Source: an uncultured Latescibacterota bacterium
GTDB lineage: Bacteria; Latescibacterota; UBA2968
Direction: 5' to 3'
NCBI GenBank assembly: GCA_958295785.1
Contig: OY282377.1
Location: 2,122,394 to 2,186,393, forward strand
Length of the DNA: 64,000 nt
Part shown: positions 23,958 through 32,938 of the stretch, piece by piece
Position numbering within the stretch: the first letter of the stretch is position 1
Layout: every line of letters begins with the position of its first letter
Position numbers and translations under genes: made by a program
Notes under the pieces: model-generated
The model's input: the letters and a program-made list of their open reading frames with translations, nothing else
Told to the model about the DNA's origin: nothing
Database searches by the model: none

Positions 23958-25832
23958 ATGGCCGAAATTGAAATGGAAGAAACGGCCGAAACGGCCCTTC
24001 TCGAACTGACGGAAATCGAATCGATAGCCATTCGCTTTGCAGGTGACTCGGGCGATGGCAGCCAACTCATCGGCAAGGAATTTGCCAACACCTCGGCCAT
24101 TGTCGGCAACGACATCAGCACCCTGCCGGACTTTCCCGCAGAAATCCGCGCGCCCGCAGGCACGTTGCCCGGCGTGAGTGGATTTCAAATCCGCATTTCC
24201 AGCGAAGACATTTTCACGCCCGGCGATGAGCCGCAAGTGCTCGTTGCGATGAACCCCGCCGCGCTCAAAGCCAATGTTCAGGATTTGCCAGACGGGGGCA
24301 TCATCATTGCCAATACAGACAACTTCACGCGCAACACCCTCCGCAAGGCCGGCTATGACGGGGACCCGCTCGAAACCCCCGCGCTCGCCAATTACCGCGT
24401 GGTCAAAGTGCCCCTCACCACGTTGCACAAAGCCGCGGTCGCGCACGTTGAGGGCCTGAGCAATCGGCAAATCGACATGATGAAAAACTTCTTCGCATTG
24501 GGCCTGTCCTACTGGATTTTCGACCGCCCGCTCGACCCCACCATTCGCATGCTCAAAAAGAAATTCCACGGCAAATCCGAAATCATCGATGGCAATGTGA
24601 GCACCCTCAAAGCCGGCTACAACTTCGGCGAAACCATCGAGGAATTTCAGGTTCAGTACCGCATTAAAAAAGCCGTGGTCGCACCCGGCACGTATCGCGC
24701 CATCACGGGCACGCAAGCCACGGCAATGGGCATGGTCACTGCGGCGCACAAAGCGGGCAAAACCCTGTTTTACGGCAGCTATCCCATCACGCCGGCCAGC
24801 GCGGTGCTCGAGGAATTGGCCGCATTGAAAAATTTTGACGTGCGAACCTTTCAGGCAGAAGACGAAATCTCCGCATTGGGTTCGGTCATTGGCGCGGCTT
24901 TTGGCGGCGCGTTTGCAGCCACGGGCACCAGCGGGCCGGGTATCGCGCTCAAAAGCGAGGCGATGAACCTCGCGCTGATGATGGAACTGCCCCTCGTGAT
25001 TTGCGACTTTCAGCGCGGCGGCCCCAGCACGGGCATGCCCACCAAAACCGAACAGTCTGATTTGCTCCAGTGCATGTTTGGGCGCAATGGCGACAGTCCC
25101 ATCCCCATTGTCTCGCCGGCGACGCCGTCCGACTGCTTTGACATGGTCATCGAAGCGTTTCGCATTGCGGTTGAAACCATGAGCCCGGTTATTTTTCTCT
25201 CGGACGGGTACCTCAACACCAGCGCGGAACCCTGGAAAATTCCCGATCCGGAGGATATTCCGACCATTCGGGTCAAACACACGACCGATCCCAAGGGCTT
25301 CATGCCCTATTTGCGCGATGCAAAAACACTCGCCAGACCCTGGGCATTGCCGGGCACGCCGGGCCTCGAACACCGGCTCGGCGGCCTGGGCAAAGAAGAT
25401 GGGACGGGCAATGTGTCTTACGACCCAGACGACAACCAACACATGGCGAACATCCGCGCCGAACGCCTGGCGCGCATTGCGGACCGCATTCCGCTCCAGC
25501 ACGTCATGGGCCCCAAATCCGGGGATTTGCTCGTGCTCGGTTGGGGATGCACGTATGGCGCGATCCGCTCGGCCGTGCGCCAAGCGCGTCAGCAGGGCCA
25601 TTCGGTCGCCGCGGCGCACTTGCGCTATCTCAACCCGTTTCCCAAAAACCTGGGCGCGATCCTGTCGCGTTACAAAACCGTTCTCGTTCCCGAACTCAAC
25701 ATGGGACAATTGTCATTGCTGCTCAAGGCGCGATACCCCGGGCAGCGGATCGTCCCGTTCAATAAGGTTCAGGGCTTGCCCTTCAAAATTTCAGAACTCG
25801 CCGACAAAATTGACGAAATTATAGGCACATAA
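23958..25832 (+). CDS. korA: 2-oxoacid:ferredoxin oxidoreductase, fused gamma-alpha subunit
   Basis: 624 residues from ATG 23958 with TAGGAGG upstream. Residues about 20-200 form the gamma domain (IRFAGDSGDGSQLIGKEFA; PDFPAEIRAPAGTLPGVSGF). The alpha domain starts near 235 with TGTQATAMGMVTAA and YGSYPITPASAVLEEL, followed by FQAEDEISALGSVIGAAFGG and GTSGPGIALKSEAMNLALM. With KorB it oxidatively decarboxylates 2-oxoglutarate or a related 2-oxoacid to the CoA ester, reducing ferredoxin, in the cytoplasm. The gamma-alpha fusion is the common bacterial KorA arrangement. Confidence 0.93.
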   Translation: MAEIEMEETAETALLELTEIESIAIRFAGDSGDGSQLIGKEFANTSAIVGNDISTLPDFPAEIRAPAGTLPGVSGFQIRISSEDIFTPGDEPQVLVAMNPAALKANVQDLPDGGIIIANTDNFTRNTLRKAGYDGDPLETPALANYRVVKVPLTTLHKAAVAHVEGLSNRQIDMMKNFFALGLSYWIFDRPLDPTIRMLKKKFHGKSEIIDGNVSTLKAGYNFGETIEEFQVQYRIKKAVVAPGTYRAITGTQATAMGMVTAAHKAGKTLFYGSYPITPASAVLEELAALKNFDVRTFQAEDEISALGSVIGAAFGGAFAATGTSGPGIALKSEAMNLALMMELPLVICDFQRGGPSTGMPTKTEQSDLLQCMFGRNGDSPIPIVSPATPSDCFDMVIEAFRIAVETMSPVIFLSDGYLNTSAEPWKIPDPEDIPTIRVKHTTDPKGFMPYLRDAKTLARPWALPGTPGLEHRLGGLGKEDGTGNVSYDPDDNQHMANIRAERLARIADRIPLQHVMGPKSGDLLVLGWGCTYGAIRSAVRQARQQGHSVAAAHLRYLNPFPKNLGAILSRYKTVLVPELNMGQLSLLLKARYPGQRIVPFNKVQGLPFKISELADKIDEIIGT

Positions 25833-25847
25833 GCGAAGGAATCCACC

Positions 25848-27389
25848 ATGGCAGACGTTGTTGAAACACTGACTCGCAAAGACCTCGTGTCGGACCAAGA
25901 AGTCCGCTGGTGCCCCGGCTGTGGGGACTACGCCATCCTCGCGCAGATGCAGCGCGTGTTGCCCGAGTTGGGCATTGCGCGGGAAGACATGGTCTTTGTG
26001 TCCGGCATTGGGTGCTCCAGCCGGTTTCCGTATTACATGAACACGTACGGCCTGCACACCATTCACGGGCGCGCGGCCACGGTGGCGACCGGTCTCAAGG
26101 TCGCCAACCCGGACCTGCAGGTGTGGGTGATCACGGGCGATGGCGACAGCTTGTCCATTGGCGGCAATCACCTGCTTCATGTGCTGCGCCGCAATGTCAA
26201 TCTCAACATCCTTCTCTTCAACAATGCGATTTACGGCCTCACCAAGGGCCAATACTCGCCCACGTCGCCGCCGGGCACGCGCACCTATTCCTCGCCCATG
26301 GGGTCTGTGGAACAGGACTTCAACGCCATATCGGTTGCCCTTGCGGCCGAAGCCACATTTGTCGCCCGCACGGTGGATCGCAACACCAAACACATGGCCG
26401 AGATCCTCAAACGCGCGACCGAACACCGCGGCACGTCCTTTGTGGAAATTTACCAAAACTGCAATATTTACAACGACGGCGCGTGGTTTTTCGCCACCCA
26501 GGCCGATGCCAAAGACGATCAAACCGTGCTCTTGGAACACGACCAGCCCCTGATTTTTGGCAAAGACCACGACAAAGGCATCCGCCTCAAGGGCCTCGCG
26601 CCCGAGGTCGTCTCTTTGGGCAATGGCGTGCGGGAAAGCGATTTGCTCACCCACGACGAAACCCTGGACAATCCCGCGCATGCGTATTTGCTCAGCCGGC
26701 TCACGCATCCGGAATACCCGGTGCCGCTCGGGGTGTTTCGCTGTGTGGACCGCCCGATTTACGAAGAACAGGTGAGCACGCAGGGCCGCCAAGCCGTTGA
26801 AGAGCGCGGGCCGGGCGATCTCTACGCGCTGTATCACGCGGCGGATACCTGGATCGTTCCCGAAGGCTCGGACGCGGAAACCCTGCAAGAAGTCCACGAA
26901 GAAATACCCACGTCCAACATCATTCCCGATATCGACGAAGAAGATCCCCGCGCGCCGCGCACGTCGCTTCAGCAATTGCTCTACGATCCGATCTCATCGC
27001 TCGACTTGCCCGCCCCCGAATGCGTGTCAGCCGATACGTCTGTGGCCGAGGCCATCCAAGCGATGCGCGCTAAAAACCTGGGCTGCTTGTTGGTTGTTGA
27101 CAAACGCGGCCGGTTGCGCGGCATCTTCGCGCAGGGCGACCTCTTTGAAAAAGTGGCCGGGCGCGATCTCGATTTGCACCAAACGACGGTGGATGGCTTG
27201 ATGACGAGAGAGCCCACCGCATTAAAAACGTCCGATCCCATCGGCCATCTCTTGCACTTGATGTCGCTGCACGGGTTCCGCCACATTCCCATTGTCGATC
27301 CAGACGGGCGCCCCGTGGGCCTGGCGTCCTTCAAGGTCATGCTCCAATTCACCGGTGGCCTGTTCGCCAACGAAATCTCGCCGAACTAA
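25848..27389 (+). CDS. korB: 2-oxoacid:ferredoxin oxidoreductase beta subunit with C-terminal CBS pair
   Basis: 513 residues; ordinary KorB is about 280-350. The N-terminal half has WCPGCGDYAILAQMQ with the Cys pair, SGIGCSSRFPYY, HGRAATVATGLK and the TPP-binding ITGDGDSLSIGGNHLLH with LFNNAIYGLTKGQ. After about residue 340 an acidic linker (IIPDIDEEDPRAPR) leads to two CBS repeats at about 375-505 (SVAEAIQAMRAKNLGCLLVV and LHGFRHIPIVDPDGRPVG). It begins 15 bp after korA. The fused CBS pair implies nucleotide control of this complex. Confidence 0.93.
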   Translation: MADVVETLTRKDLVSDQEVRWCPGCGDYAILAQMQRVLPELGIAREDMVFVSGIGCSSRFPYYMNTYGLHTIHGRAATVATGLKVANPDLQVWVITGDGDSLSIGGNHLLHVLRRNVNLNILLFNNAIYGLTKGQYSPTSPPGTRTYSSPMGSVEQDFNAISVALAAEATFVARTVDRNTKHMAEILKRATEHRGTSFVEIYQNCNIYNDGAWFFATQADAKDDQTVLLEHDQPLIFGKDHDKGIRLKGLAPEVVSLGNGVRESDLLTHDETLDNPAHAYLLSRLTHPEYPVPLGVFRCVDRPIYEEQVSTQGRQAVEERGPGDLYALYHAADTWIVPEGSDAETLQEVHEEIPTSNIIPDIDEEDPRAPRTSLQQLLYDPISSLDLPAPECVSADTSVAEAIQAMRAKNLGCLLVVDKRGRLRGIFAQGDLFEKVAGRDLDLHQTTVDGLMTREPTALKTSDPIGHLLHLMSLHGFRHIPIVDPDGRPVGLASFKVMLQFTGGLFANEISPN

Positions 27390-27411
27390 ACCTCGTTATC
27401 CCCAAAATTAG

Positions 27412-27442
27412 AGAACCCGTGAGTTTTGCTCGCGGGTTCTTT
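27412..27442 (+). terminator. Rho-independent terminator after korB
   Basis: AGAACCCGTGAG pairs with CTCGCGGGTTCT around TTTTG, followed by TT, immediately before the next gene. Confidence 0.8.
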
Positions 27443-27463
27443 GCGTACAAAACGGAGTCGCAC

Positions 27464-28438
27464 ATGAACGCCATTCGCATCGGCATCATCGGCTCGGGCG
27501 GCATGGCCCGTCACCACGCCCAATGCTTTTCCCAAACAGAGGGCTATGAACTCGTCGCCATTGCCGCGCGAAATCCCGAGACCGGCCCCGCACTTGCCCA
27601 CGCGCACAGCGCGGACTTTTTGCCGACTTATCGGGAGATGATCACCCGAGACGATATTGACGCCATCGCAATATGCACGCACAACGACACGCACGGCGAA
27701 ATCGCCATCGCCGCGCTCGAGACAAACAAACACGTCTTGACGGAATACCCCGCGACGCGCACTATCGACCACGCCCGGCAGTTGCTCGCCAAAATGGACG
27801 ATTCGCCCTGCGCGTTTCGCGTTGCCCACAACGAAGTGCTCTCGCCGGCCCACCGCGCACTCAAGCGACACATCGCGCAAACCGGAACGCTCATCGCAAC
27901 ACTGTTCACCCGCCTCACTCCGGGCAGGGGTCAGCGTCCCGACATCCTTCTCAACCTCCGCATCACAGGGCCGCCCGCGCTCTTTTTCGTATATCACATC
28001 TACCCGCTCGTGGATTGCTTCGGCCCTGCCACTTGGGTTGAAGCCGCGGCCCACTACGAAAATCTGCGCGACAACGGCACTTACGACAGCTTTGCCAATG
28101 CCGTCACAGTCGGGTTTGAAACCGGCGGCATTGGGCAATGGAACTGGGCCGGCGGCGTCGAAATCGCCCATGCCGAAGAACATCGCCGCATCGTCATGAC
28201 GCGGGGTACATTCATCCACAACGGCACTGGCTGGCACTTCTCGACCAAATCCGGCGAAAGCGATCTCCCGACAGCCAAACCATCAGACCGCACGATCCAC
28301 ACCCAATTCCGAGACGACATCCGCACTGGCAACCACCAATCCGACGCCCGCACGGCCATTCATGCCGCATTGATCGGCCTTGCCGCAGAGCAATCCATTG
28401 AAGAAAACCGCCGCATCGCGCTCTCGGAATTGTTGTAA
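27464..28438 (+). CDS. Gfo/Idh/MocA family oxidoreductase (biliverdin-reductase-like EYP variant)
   Basis: 324 residues from ATG 27464 with ACGGAG upstream. Rossmann motif IGIIGSGGMARHHA at 5-18, then AICTHNDTHGEIAIAALETNKHVLTEYP. The usual catalytic EKP motif reads EYP here, as in biliverdin-reductase-type members, so the catalytic Lys is missing. The C-terminal alpha/beta domain includes YHIYPLVDCFGP and NWAGGVEIAHAEEH. It is a probable NAD(P)-dependent dehydrogenase of a sugar or related compound; the substrate is unknown. Confidence 0.83.
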   Translation: MNAIRIGIIGSGGMARHHAQCFSQTEGYELVAIAARNPETGPALAHAHSADFLPTYREMITRDDIDAIAICTHNDTHGEIAIAALETNKHVLTEYPATRTIDHARQLLAKMDDSPCAFRVAHNEVLSPAHRALKRHIAQTGTLIATLFTRLTPGRGQRPDILLNLRITGPPALFFVYHIYPLVDCFGPATWVEAAAHYENLRDNGTYDSFANAVTVGFETGGIGQWNWAGGVEIAHAEEHRRIVMTRGTFIHNGTGWHFSTKSGESDLPTAKPSDRTIHTQFRDDIRTGNHQSDARTAIHAALIGLAAEQSIEENRRIALSELL

Positions 28439-28456
28439 ATTCAGAGGAGTAAGCCC

Positions 28457-29635
28457 ATGCAGATTGAGCGTATCGCAATCAAAAACTACCGTTGCTTTCG
28501 CAACATCGCGTTGCGCGATCTGCCCAGCATGACCGTGGTCGTCGGGGCAAACGGTTCGGGCAAGTCGTCGTTCTTCGATGTGTTCACCTTCTTGAAGGAC
28601 GCGCTCTCTCAGAACGCGGCATCCGCAGTGGCGCGGCGCGGCGGGTATCGAGAATTGGTCAGCCGAGGCCAGAAAGGGCCCATTGAGATCAGCGTAAAAT
28701 TCCGCGAAAGCAGCGGGCGGTTGGCGACATATCGATTGGAAATCAATACGCAGAACAACGGGCGCGTGGTCGTAGATCGCGAGGTGTTGAGCTATCGCAG
28801 GGGGCAGTACGGGAAGCCCTGGCATTTTGTGGACTTTCGACGCGGCACGGGCATAGCTATCGCCAACGAATCGGTGTACGGCACGGAAGGCGCTGTTGAA
28901 GAACGGGCAGAATACAAACTCGATGACCCCAGTATTTTGGCGATCAAAGGCTTGGGACAATTCCGCGAGTTCCGGGTGGTATCGGAGTTTCGCAACCTGA
29001 TTGAGAACTGGCACATCTCCGATTTCCATATCGCCGACGCCCGACCAAGTGCAGAGGCAGGCTATGCCGAGCATCTATCCTCCCGCGGCGACAATGTCGC
29101 ACAGGTCGCGCAATATCTCTACGAGAACCACCGCGAGCAATTTGATAACGTCCTTCAGGCCATGCGGCAGCGCGTCCCGGGGGTGAGCGATGTGGAGGCG
29201 AAACCCACAGAGGACGGAAGGCTCGTACTGCGGTTTCAGGATGGCAATTTCAAGGATCCATTCATCGCCCGATACGTCTCGGATGGAACGATCAAAATGT
29301 TCGCCTATCTCGTCCTGCTATACGATCCCAAGCCCCATCCACTCCTCGCGGTTGAGGAACCCGAGAACCAACTCTATCCCGATTTGTTGCGCGAATTGGT
29401 CGAAGAGTTCCGCGACTATGCGCGGCGCGGCGGGCAGGTGTTCGCATCGACCCACTCACCCGATTTTCTAAACGGCGCGGAACTCGGCGAGATATTCTGG
29501 CTGGAAAAGGAGAGGGGGTTCACATCTGTCCGCCGAGCGTCTGATAGCGGCCTGCTGAAAGCCCTCATCGACGAAGGCGATGCCCCCGGCGCGCTTTGGA
29601 GACAGGGATTTTTCGAGGGAGCGGCACTGCAATGA
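28457..29635 (+). CDS. RecF/SMC-like AAA ATPase (AAA_21), first gene of a two-gene module
   Basis: 392 residues from ATG 28457 with AGAGGAG upstream. N-terminal IKNYRCFRNIALRDLPSMTVV and Walker A VGANGSGKSSFFD (residues about 30-42). The ABC-type C-terminal half has FIARYVSDGTIKMFAYLVLL (signature region), Walker B PLLAVEEPENQLYPDL, and the His switch VFASTHSPDFLNG. It is a cytoplasmic ATPase of the type found with OLD/TOPRIM- or DUF4276-type partners. Its stop overlaps the partner start (ATGA), so the two are translationally coupled. Confidence 0.87.
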   Translation: MQIERIAIKNYRCFRNIALRDLPSMTVVVGANGSGKSSFFDVFTFLKDALSQNAASAVARRGGYRELVSRGQKGPIEISVKFRESSGRLATYRLEINTQNNGRVVVDREVLSYRRGQYGKPWHFVDFRRGTGIAIANESVYGTEGAVEERAEYKLDDPSILAIKGLGQFREFRVVSEFRNLIENWHISDFHIADARPSAEAGYAEHLSSRGDNVAQVAQYLYENHREQFDNVLQAMRQRVPGVSDVEAKPTEDGRLVLRFQDGNFKDPFIARYVSDGTIKMFAYLVLLYDPKPHPLLAVEEPENQLYPDLLRELVEEFRDYARRGGQVFASTHSPDFLNGAELGEIFWLEKERGFTSVRRASDSGLLKALIDEGDAPGALWRQGFFEGAALQ

Positions 29636-30186
29636 ACAAAGTGGTCTTTTTGTTGGAGGAGTTATCCATGAAGGAACTGCTCGATGGACTCTTGCCCCGG
29701 ATATTCCCGGGCCTGGTCTTCCAGTGCATCGCCCATGAGGGCAAGCGAGACCTCGAAAAAAGTATCCCGCGCAAACTCCGAGCATGGCGAGAGCCCGGCG
29801 TAAAATTCGTCGTCCTGCGAGACAACGATGGCGGCGACTGTGTGCGTCTCAAACAGAAGCTCATGGAGATATGCGAGCAAGGTGGTCGGGCAGACACACT
29901 TGTGCGGATTGTGTGTCAGGAGCTCGAAGCGTGGTATTTGGGCGAGCCTGCCGCGTTGGCTGAAGCATTTGATAATGAGAAACTACGCAGCATGGGTCTA
30001 AGGGCGCGATTCCGCGATCCAGATAGGATTCAGCATCCCGTGAATGACCTCAAAAAACTCGTGCCCGAATTTCAGAAAATCAGCGGTGCGAGAAAGATGG
30101 CGCGTTTTTTATCGAAAAAAAGAAACACATCAACGAGTTTTCGCGTGCTGTTATCCGGGGGGGATAAATTACGTGCGAAACTTTGA
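29632..30186 (+). CDS. DUF4276-like (TOPRIM-related) partner of the AAA ATPase
   Basis: 184 residues from ATG 29632, overlapping the ATPase stop by 4 nt. The opening MNKVVFLLEELSMKELLDGLLPRIFPG, the FVVLRDNDGGDCVRLK acidic motif and RIVCQELEAWYLGEPAALAEAF match DUF4276, whose fold is TOPRIM-like with conserved acidic residues. In other genomes AAA_21/DUF4276 pairs occur in defence islands and are suspected effectors. The function here is inferred, not shown. The first conserved Glu after the beta strand is present (LLEELSMK). Confidence 0.75.
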   Translation: MNKVVFLLEELSMKELLDGLLPRIFPGLVFQCIAHEGKRDLEKSIPRKLRAWREPGVKFVVLRDNDGGDCVRLKQKLMEICEQGGRADTLVRIVCQELEAWYLGEPAALAEAFDNEKLRSMGLRARFRDPDRIQHPVNDLKKLVPEFQKISGARKMARFLSKKRNTSTSFRVLLSGGDKLRAKL

Positions 30187-30199
30187 ACGGGGAAAACCA

Positions 30200-31081
30200 A
30201 TGACGCCGACCATTTCCCTAAGCGATCTGGATTTTCAATCCGGAGATGTCGATATTCAGCGCGCTGCCGAGGCGTTCAAAACGCACGGCGCGATTGTGGT
30301 GCGCGGGTTGCTCGGCGCATACATCGCCGCGCTTCATAGCGATATCAAAGCCGCGGTTCGCCAATCGCTCGCTCTGCTCCATCGGGCCAGCGCGATTCCC
30401 GAAGGATGGCGCACGCCCAACAACACGCTCTTCATTCCCGCGCCCGATCACTACGAGCGCGACCGACAAATCATGGTGCTCGGCATCAATTACCACACCA
30501 GCGCGGCCTTCTCGCGCTCGGCATTTCACCCACCCACCCTCGACATTGTCGAAGCCATCCTCGGCCCCAACATCGAACTCTACGGCACTGGGCAATGCCT
30601 GTACAAAGAACCCGTGGGCGGCCACCCCAAACACTTGCACCAGGATTCCGCGTATTTTGAACACCGATACGAAGGCCCGGTGGGCGTGCTGACCTACGTC
30701 GTGCCCACGGACCTCGACAACGGCGCCCTCCACGTCGTGCCCGGTTCCCACAAACTCGGGCAACTCGACCACATCGACACCTTCTCGCATCTGGGCTTGG
30801 ACGATGGCGAATGGCCTTGGGAACGCGCCCTTGCGATCCCCGGTCAGCCGGGCGATGCCATCTTTTTTCACGTCAAAACCGTTCACGGCTCGAAACAGAA
30901 CCACTCGGACAAACCGCGTCCCGTCTTCATCCACCGCTACCGCAGGGCCGATGATTATGTCGTCATCCGCGGCACCACCACAAAAAACCGCGCAGAATCG
31001 GCAAAACATCTGGCCACAGAAAAAAAAGAAAGCCAGCACAGCATCATGGTGCGCGGCTTTCGCCCTTACAATGGGACATAA
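30200..31081 (+). CDS. Phytanoyl-CoA dioxygenase (PhyH) family protein
   Basis: 293 residues from ATG 30200 with GGGGAA upstream. KTHGAIVVRGLL near the N-terminus is the PhyH opening. The metal HxD is LHQDSAYF, followed by GALHVVPGSHKLG and the distal His in VKTVHGSKQNHS; the 2-oxoglutarate Arg is in RPVFIHRYRRAD. It is a cytoplasmic Fe(II)/2-oxoglutarate-dependent hydroxylase of unknown substrate, better conserved in metal-site layout than the PhyH gene at 3747. Confidence 0.88.
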   Translation: MTPTISLSDLDFQSGDVDIQRAAEAFKTHGAIVVRGLLGAYIAALHSDIKAAVRQSLALLHRASAIPEGWRTPNNTLFIPAPDHYERDRQIMVLGINYHTSAAFSRSAFHPPTLDIVEAILGPNIELYGTGQCLYKEPVGGHPKHLHQDSAYFEHRYEGPVGVLTYVVPTDLDNGALHVVPGSHKLGQLDHIDTFSHLGLDDGEWPWERALAIPGQPGDAIFFHVKTVHGSKQNHSDKPRPVFIHRYRRADDYVVIRGTTTKNRAESAKHLATEKKESQHSIMVRGFRPYNGT

Positions 31082-31095
31082 AAAGCGGTCCGTTG

Positions 31096-31914
31096 TCAGT
31101 TGTCAATCGCCCCACTTCTCGCCTTTTCGGGCGAGCACGGGGGCATCGCCCCTACGTTTCTATCCTCGCATCTTTCATCCGCGCAATCTGCTTCATCTGT
31201 GGATGCAATCATCACCTCAATAGCCGCGAGATGCGCTGCGACGCGCACATGCATGGGCTGCGCGGTTGGGGTCTCGGTTGTGACGAGATGCCCGGTATAG
31301 CCGCGCTGGTACAGGGCGATGGGGATGCCTTCGCCGAGTTTTCGCCGCGACACATTCATGTTGGGGTGAATCACGCCGTTGACCGCGATTTCGCCTTCTA
31401 TCTCGGCGCGGGGATTGATCGGGCAGACTCGGGCCACCTGCGCCACCATCGCCTGTCCAATCGGTTTGCGGTCTCCAAACATCTCGTACAGATAAAACCC
31501 CTCGCTCTCCCAATCTTCGTGCAAATCGATCACGGCCTCGAAGACGCGGCCCGTGATAAAACGCTTCAAAATGTCGATTTCCGGCACATCGTCGCGCAAA
31601 AACGCCCAGTTCACATCGACCTGCTGTGCGTTGAGGCGCGCATTGTGGACATAGCTCCACGGACACAAACACGGGATAATGTCAAAGCGCAGCCTATCCG
31701 CCCAACGTTGCCACCCGCGTTCCAAAAACGCGAGCGCGGCTTCCACGCCAGCGGGTTCGTCGCCGTGCGTGCCTCCATTGATGTACACAACAGGCGCGTC
31801 TCGCCGGCCCACGGAAGCGCGCAACACAGGCAACCCTTGCACCTCGCCCAATACGCGCATGCCAGATAGGGCTTCTACGCGCTGCACAACCCCGTTGTAA
31901 TCGCGTTGTTCCAT
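31096..31914 (-). CDS. M14-type succinylglutamate desuccinylase/aspartoacylase-like protein with repeat-derived tail
   Basis: About 272 residues. Zinc ligands are in YINGGTHGDEPAG (HxxE) and DLHEDWES; NARLNAQQVDVNWAF is the substrate-binding Asn/Arg region. The start ATG 31914 overlaps the upstream cysQ-like stop (TGATG), so the two are coupled. The enzyme should deacylate an N-acyl amino acid or similar in the cytoplasm. The last 30 or so residues (from about IASTDEADCADE) are encoded by two interspersed repeats, a 'gcggatt'-type repeat and the palindrome at 31129-31155. The native end has therefore probably been replaced. Confidence 0.82.
   Translation of the reverse strand: MEQRDYNGVVQRVEALSGMRVLGEVQGLPVLRASVGRRDAPVVYINGGTHGDEPAGVEAALAFLERGWQRWADRLRFDIIPCLCPWSYVHNARLNAQQVDVNWAFLRDDVPEIDILKRFITGRVFEAVIDLHEDWESEGFYLYEMFGDRKPIGQAMVAQVARVCPINPRAEIEGEIAVNGVIHPNMNVSRRKLGEGIPIALYQRGYTGHLVTTETPTAQPMHVRVAAHLAAIEVMIASTDEADCADERCEDRNVGAMPPCSPEKARSGAIDN
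31129..31155. repeat. Short palindromic interspersed repeat inside the 3' end of the deacylase gene
   Basis: GGGCGAGCACGGGGGC…ATCGCCCCTAC, identical to the 6695 copy. It supplies codons near the end of the minus-strand gene. Confidence 0.85.
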
Positions 31915-32846
31915 CACACATCCCGAAGGCCATCAATCACGCGGGCGTGAATCTCGCGGCAACTCACCACCACCCCGCGATTGTCGTCCATCTGTGTGGC
32001 CGCCGCAAAATTGAGCGGTTTGCCAAACATATCGCTCACGCGCCCGCCCGCCTCCTCTACGATGAGGGACCCGGCGGCGTGATCCCAAATCCGCTCGCGG
32101 TAATCCGGGTATTTGGACGATGGCAACCGCAAGTACAATGCCGCGTCCCCTCGTGCCACCGCGCCGTATTTGGCCTGACTGTCCATTCTGAGCGAGGGCG
32201 CGTCAATGCCGACAGCCCGCGCCACGGCCCGTTGTGCCGCGTGATCCCCGTGCGATGCCTCCAAGCTCTCGGCAAATCGCCACGCGGGTTGTCCCATTTG
32301 AATGTCAACCGCACCGCCGCCCGCAAGGGACATCGCCTGCATGCCTTGTCCACGCACGGCTACGAATAACGCGCCGCCGTCTAATGCCGGGCATGCGAGC
32401 GCGGCGACTTTGACCTCGCCGCCATCTATGAGTGCCAGCGCGACAGCGTATTGCTCTCCGCGCAAAAAGCCCTTTGTGCCATCGATGGGATCGAGCGTCC
32501 AAAACCGCTTTGCAACCTCGCCATTGCCCGCGTCGATCCAGTCGCAAAGTGCGTCTTCATCGGTGGGTGAATACGCCCGAACAAATTCGCACACGGTTTT
32601 TCGCATCGCGGCGTGATCGGCGCATCGCAGGGCAGTGGCATCTTCCTCCGCGACAATCGGGTCATTGGGAAAAGCCGATTTCACGCGCCGACATACGAGT
32701 GCCTGCGATCCAAAATCCGCAACTGTCACCGGGCTTCGATCCGCTTTCTCTATAGATGCAATGAGTGATTTCTGCACATCGGCGCACAACCGCGCTGCCT
32801 CGCGCACGGCCTCAACTGCGACCTCGCGCTCTCGATTGTATTTCAT
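31914..32846 (-). CDS. cysQ: 3'(2'),5'-bisphosphate nucleotidase (CysQ/HAL2-like) of the inositol monophosphatase superfamily
   Basis: 310 residues. Metal-binding motifs in order: PIVAEEDA (residues about 63-70), WTLDPIDGTKGFLRGEQYAVALALI and IWDHAAGSLIVEEAGGRVSD. The GTKGFLRGEQYAVA stretch is typical of the 3'-phosphoadenosine 5'-phosphate phosphatases (HAL2 type). The enzyme removes the 3' phosphate from PAP, protecting sulfate assimilation and RNA turnover. It is transcribed before and coupled to the M14-like gene, which may indicate a shared substrate route. Confidence 0.88.
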   Translation of the reverse strand: MKYNREREVAVEAVREAARLCADVQKSLIASIEKADRSPVTVADFGSQALVCRRVKSAFPNDPIVAEEDATALRCADHAAMRKTVCEFVRAYSPTDEDALCDWIDAGNGEVAKRFWTLDPIDGTKGFLRGEQYAVALALIDGGEVKVAALACPALDGGALFVAVRGQGMQAMSLAGGGAVDIQMGQPAWRFAESLEASHGDHAAQRAVARAVGIDAPSLRMDSQAKYGAVARGDAALYLRLPSSKYPDYRERIWDHAAGSLIVEEAGGRVSDMFGKPLNFAAATQMDDNRGVVVSCREIHARVIDGLRDV

Positions 32847-32938
32847 AGAAAATCCTTTGGTAAATAGCTGTCAGCTTTCAGCCCCCGCCCGTCTCCGCAT
32901 TTGTCTCAGCCTGTTCTTTCAACCCCCAAACCTCTCCC

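Noticed and set aside
23946..25709. Long antisense open frame (587 codons) opposite korA
   Set aside because: It mirrors the third-position GC bias of korA, has no family motif or ribosome site, and korA has full domain support.
29632..30186. Classical PARIS for the AAA/DUF4276-like pair
   Set aside because: The partner lacks the DUF4435-type EGDND and DDHD motifs seen at 43461; it is a different family.
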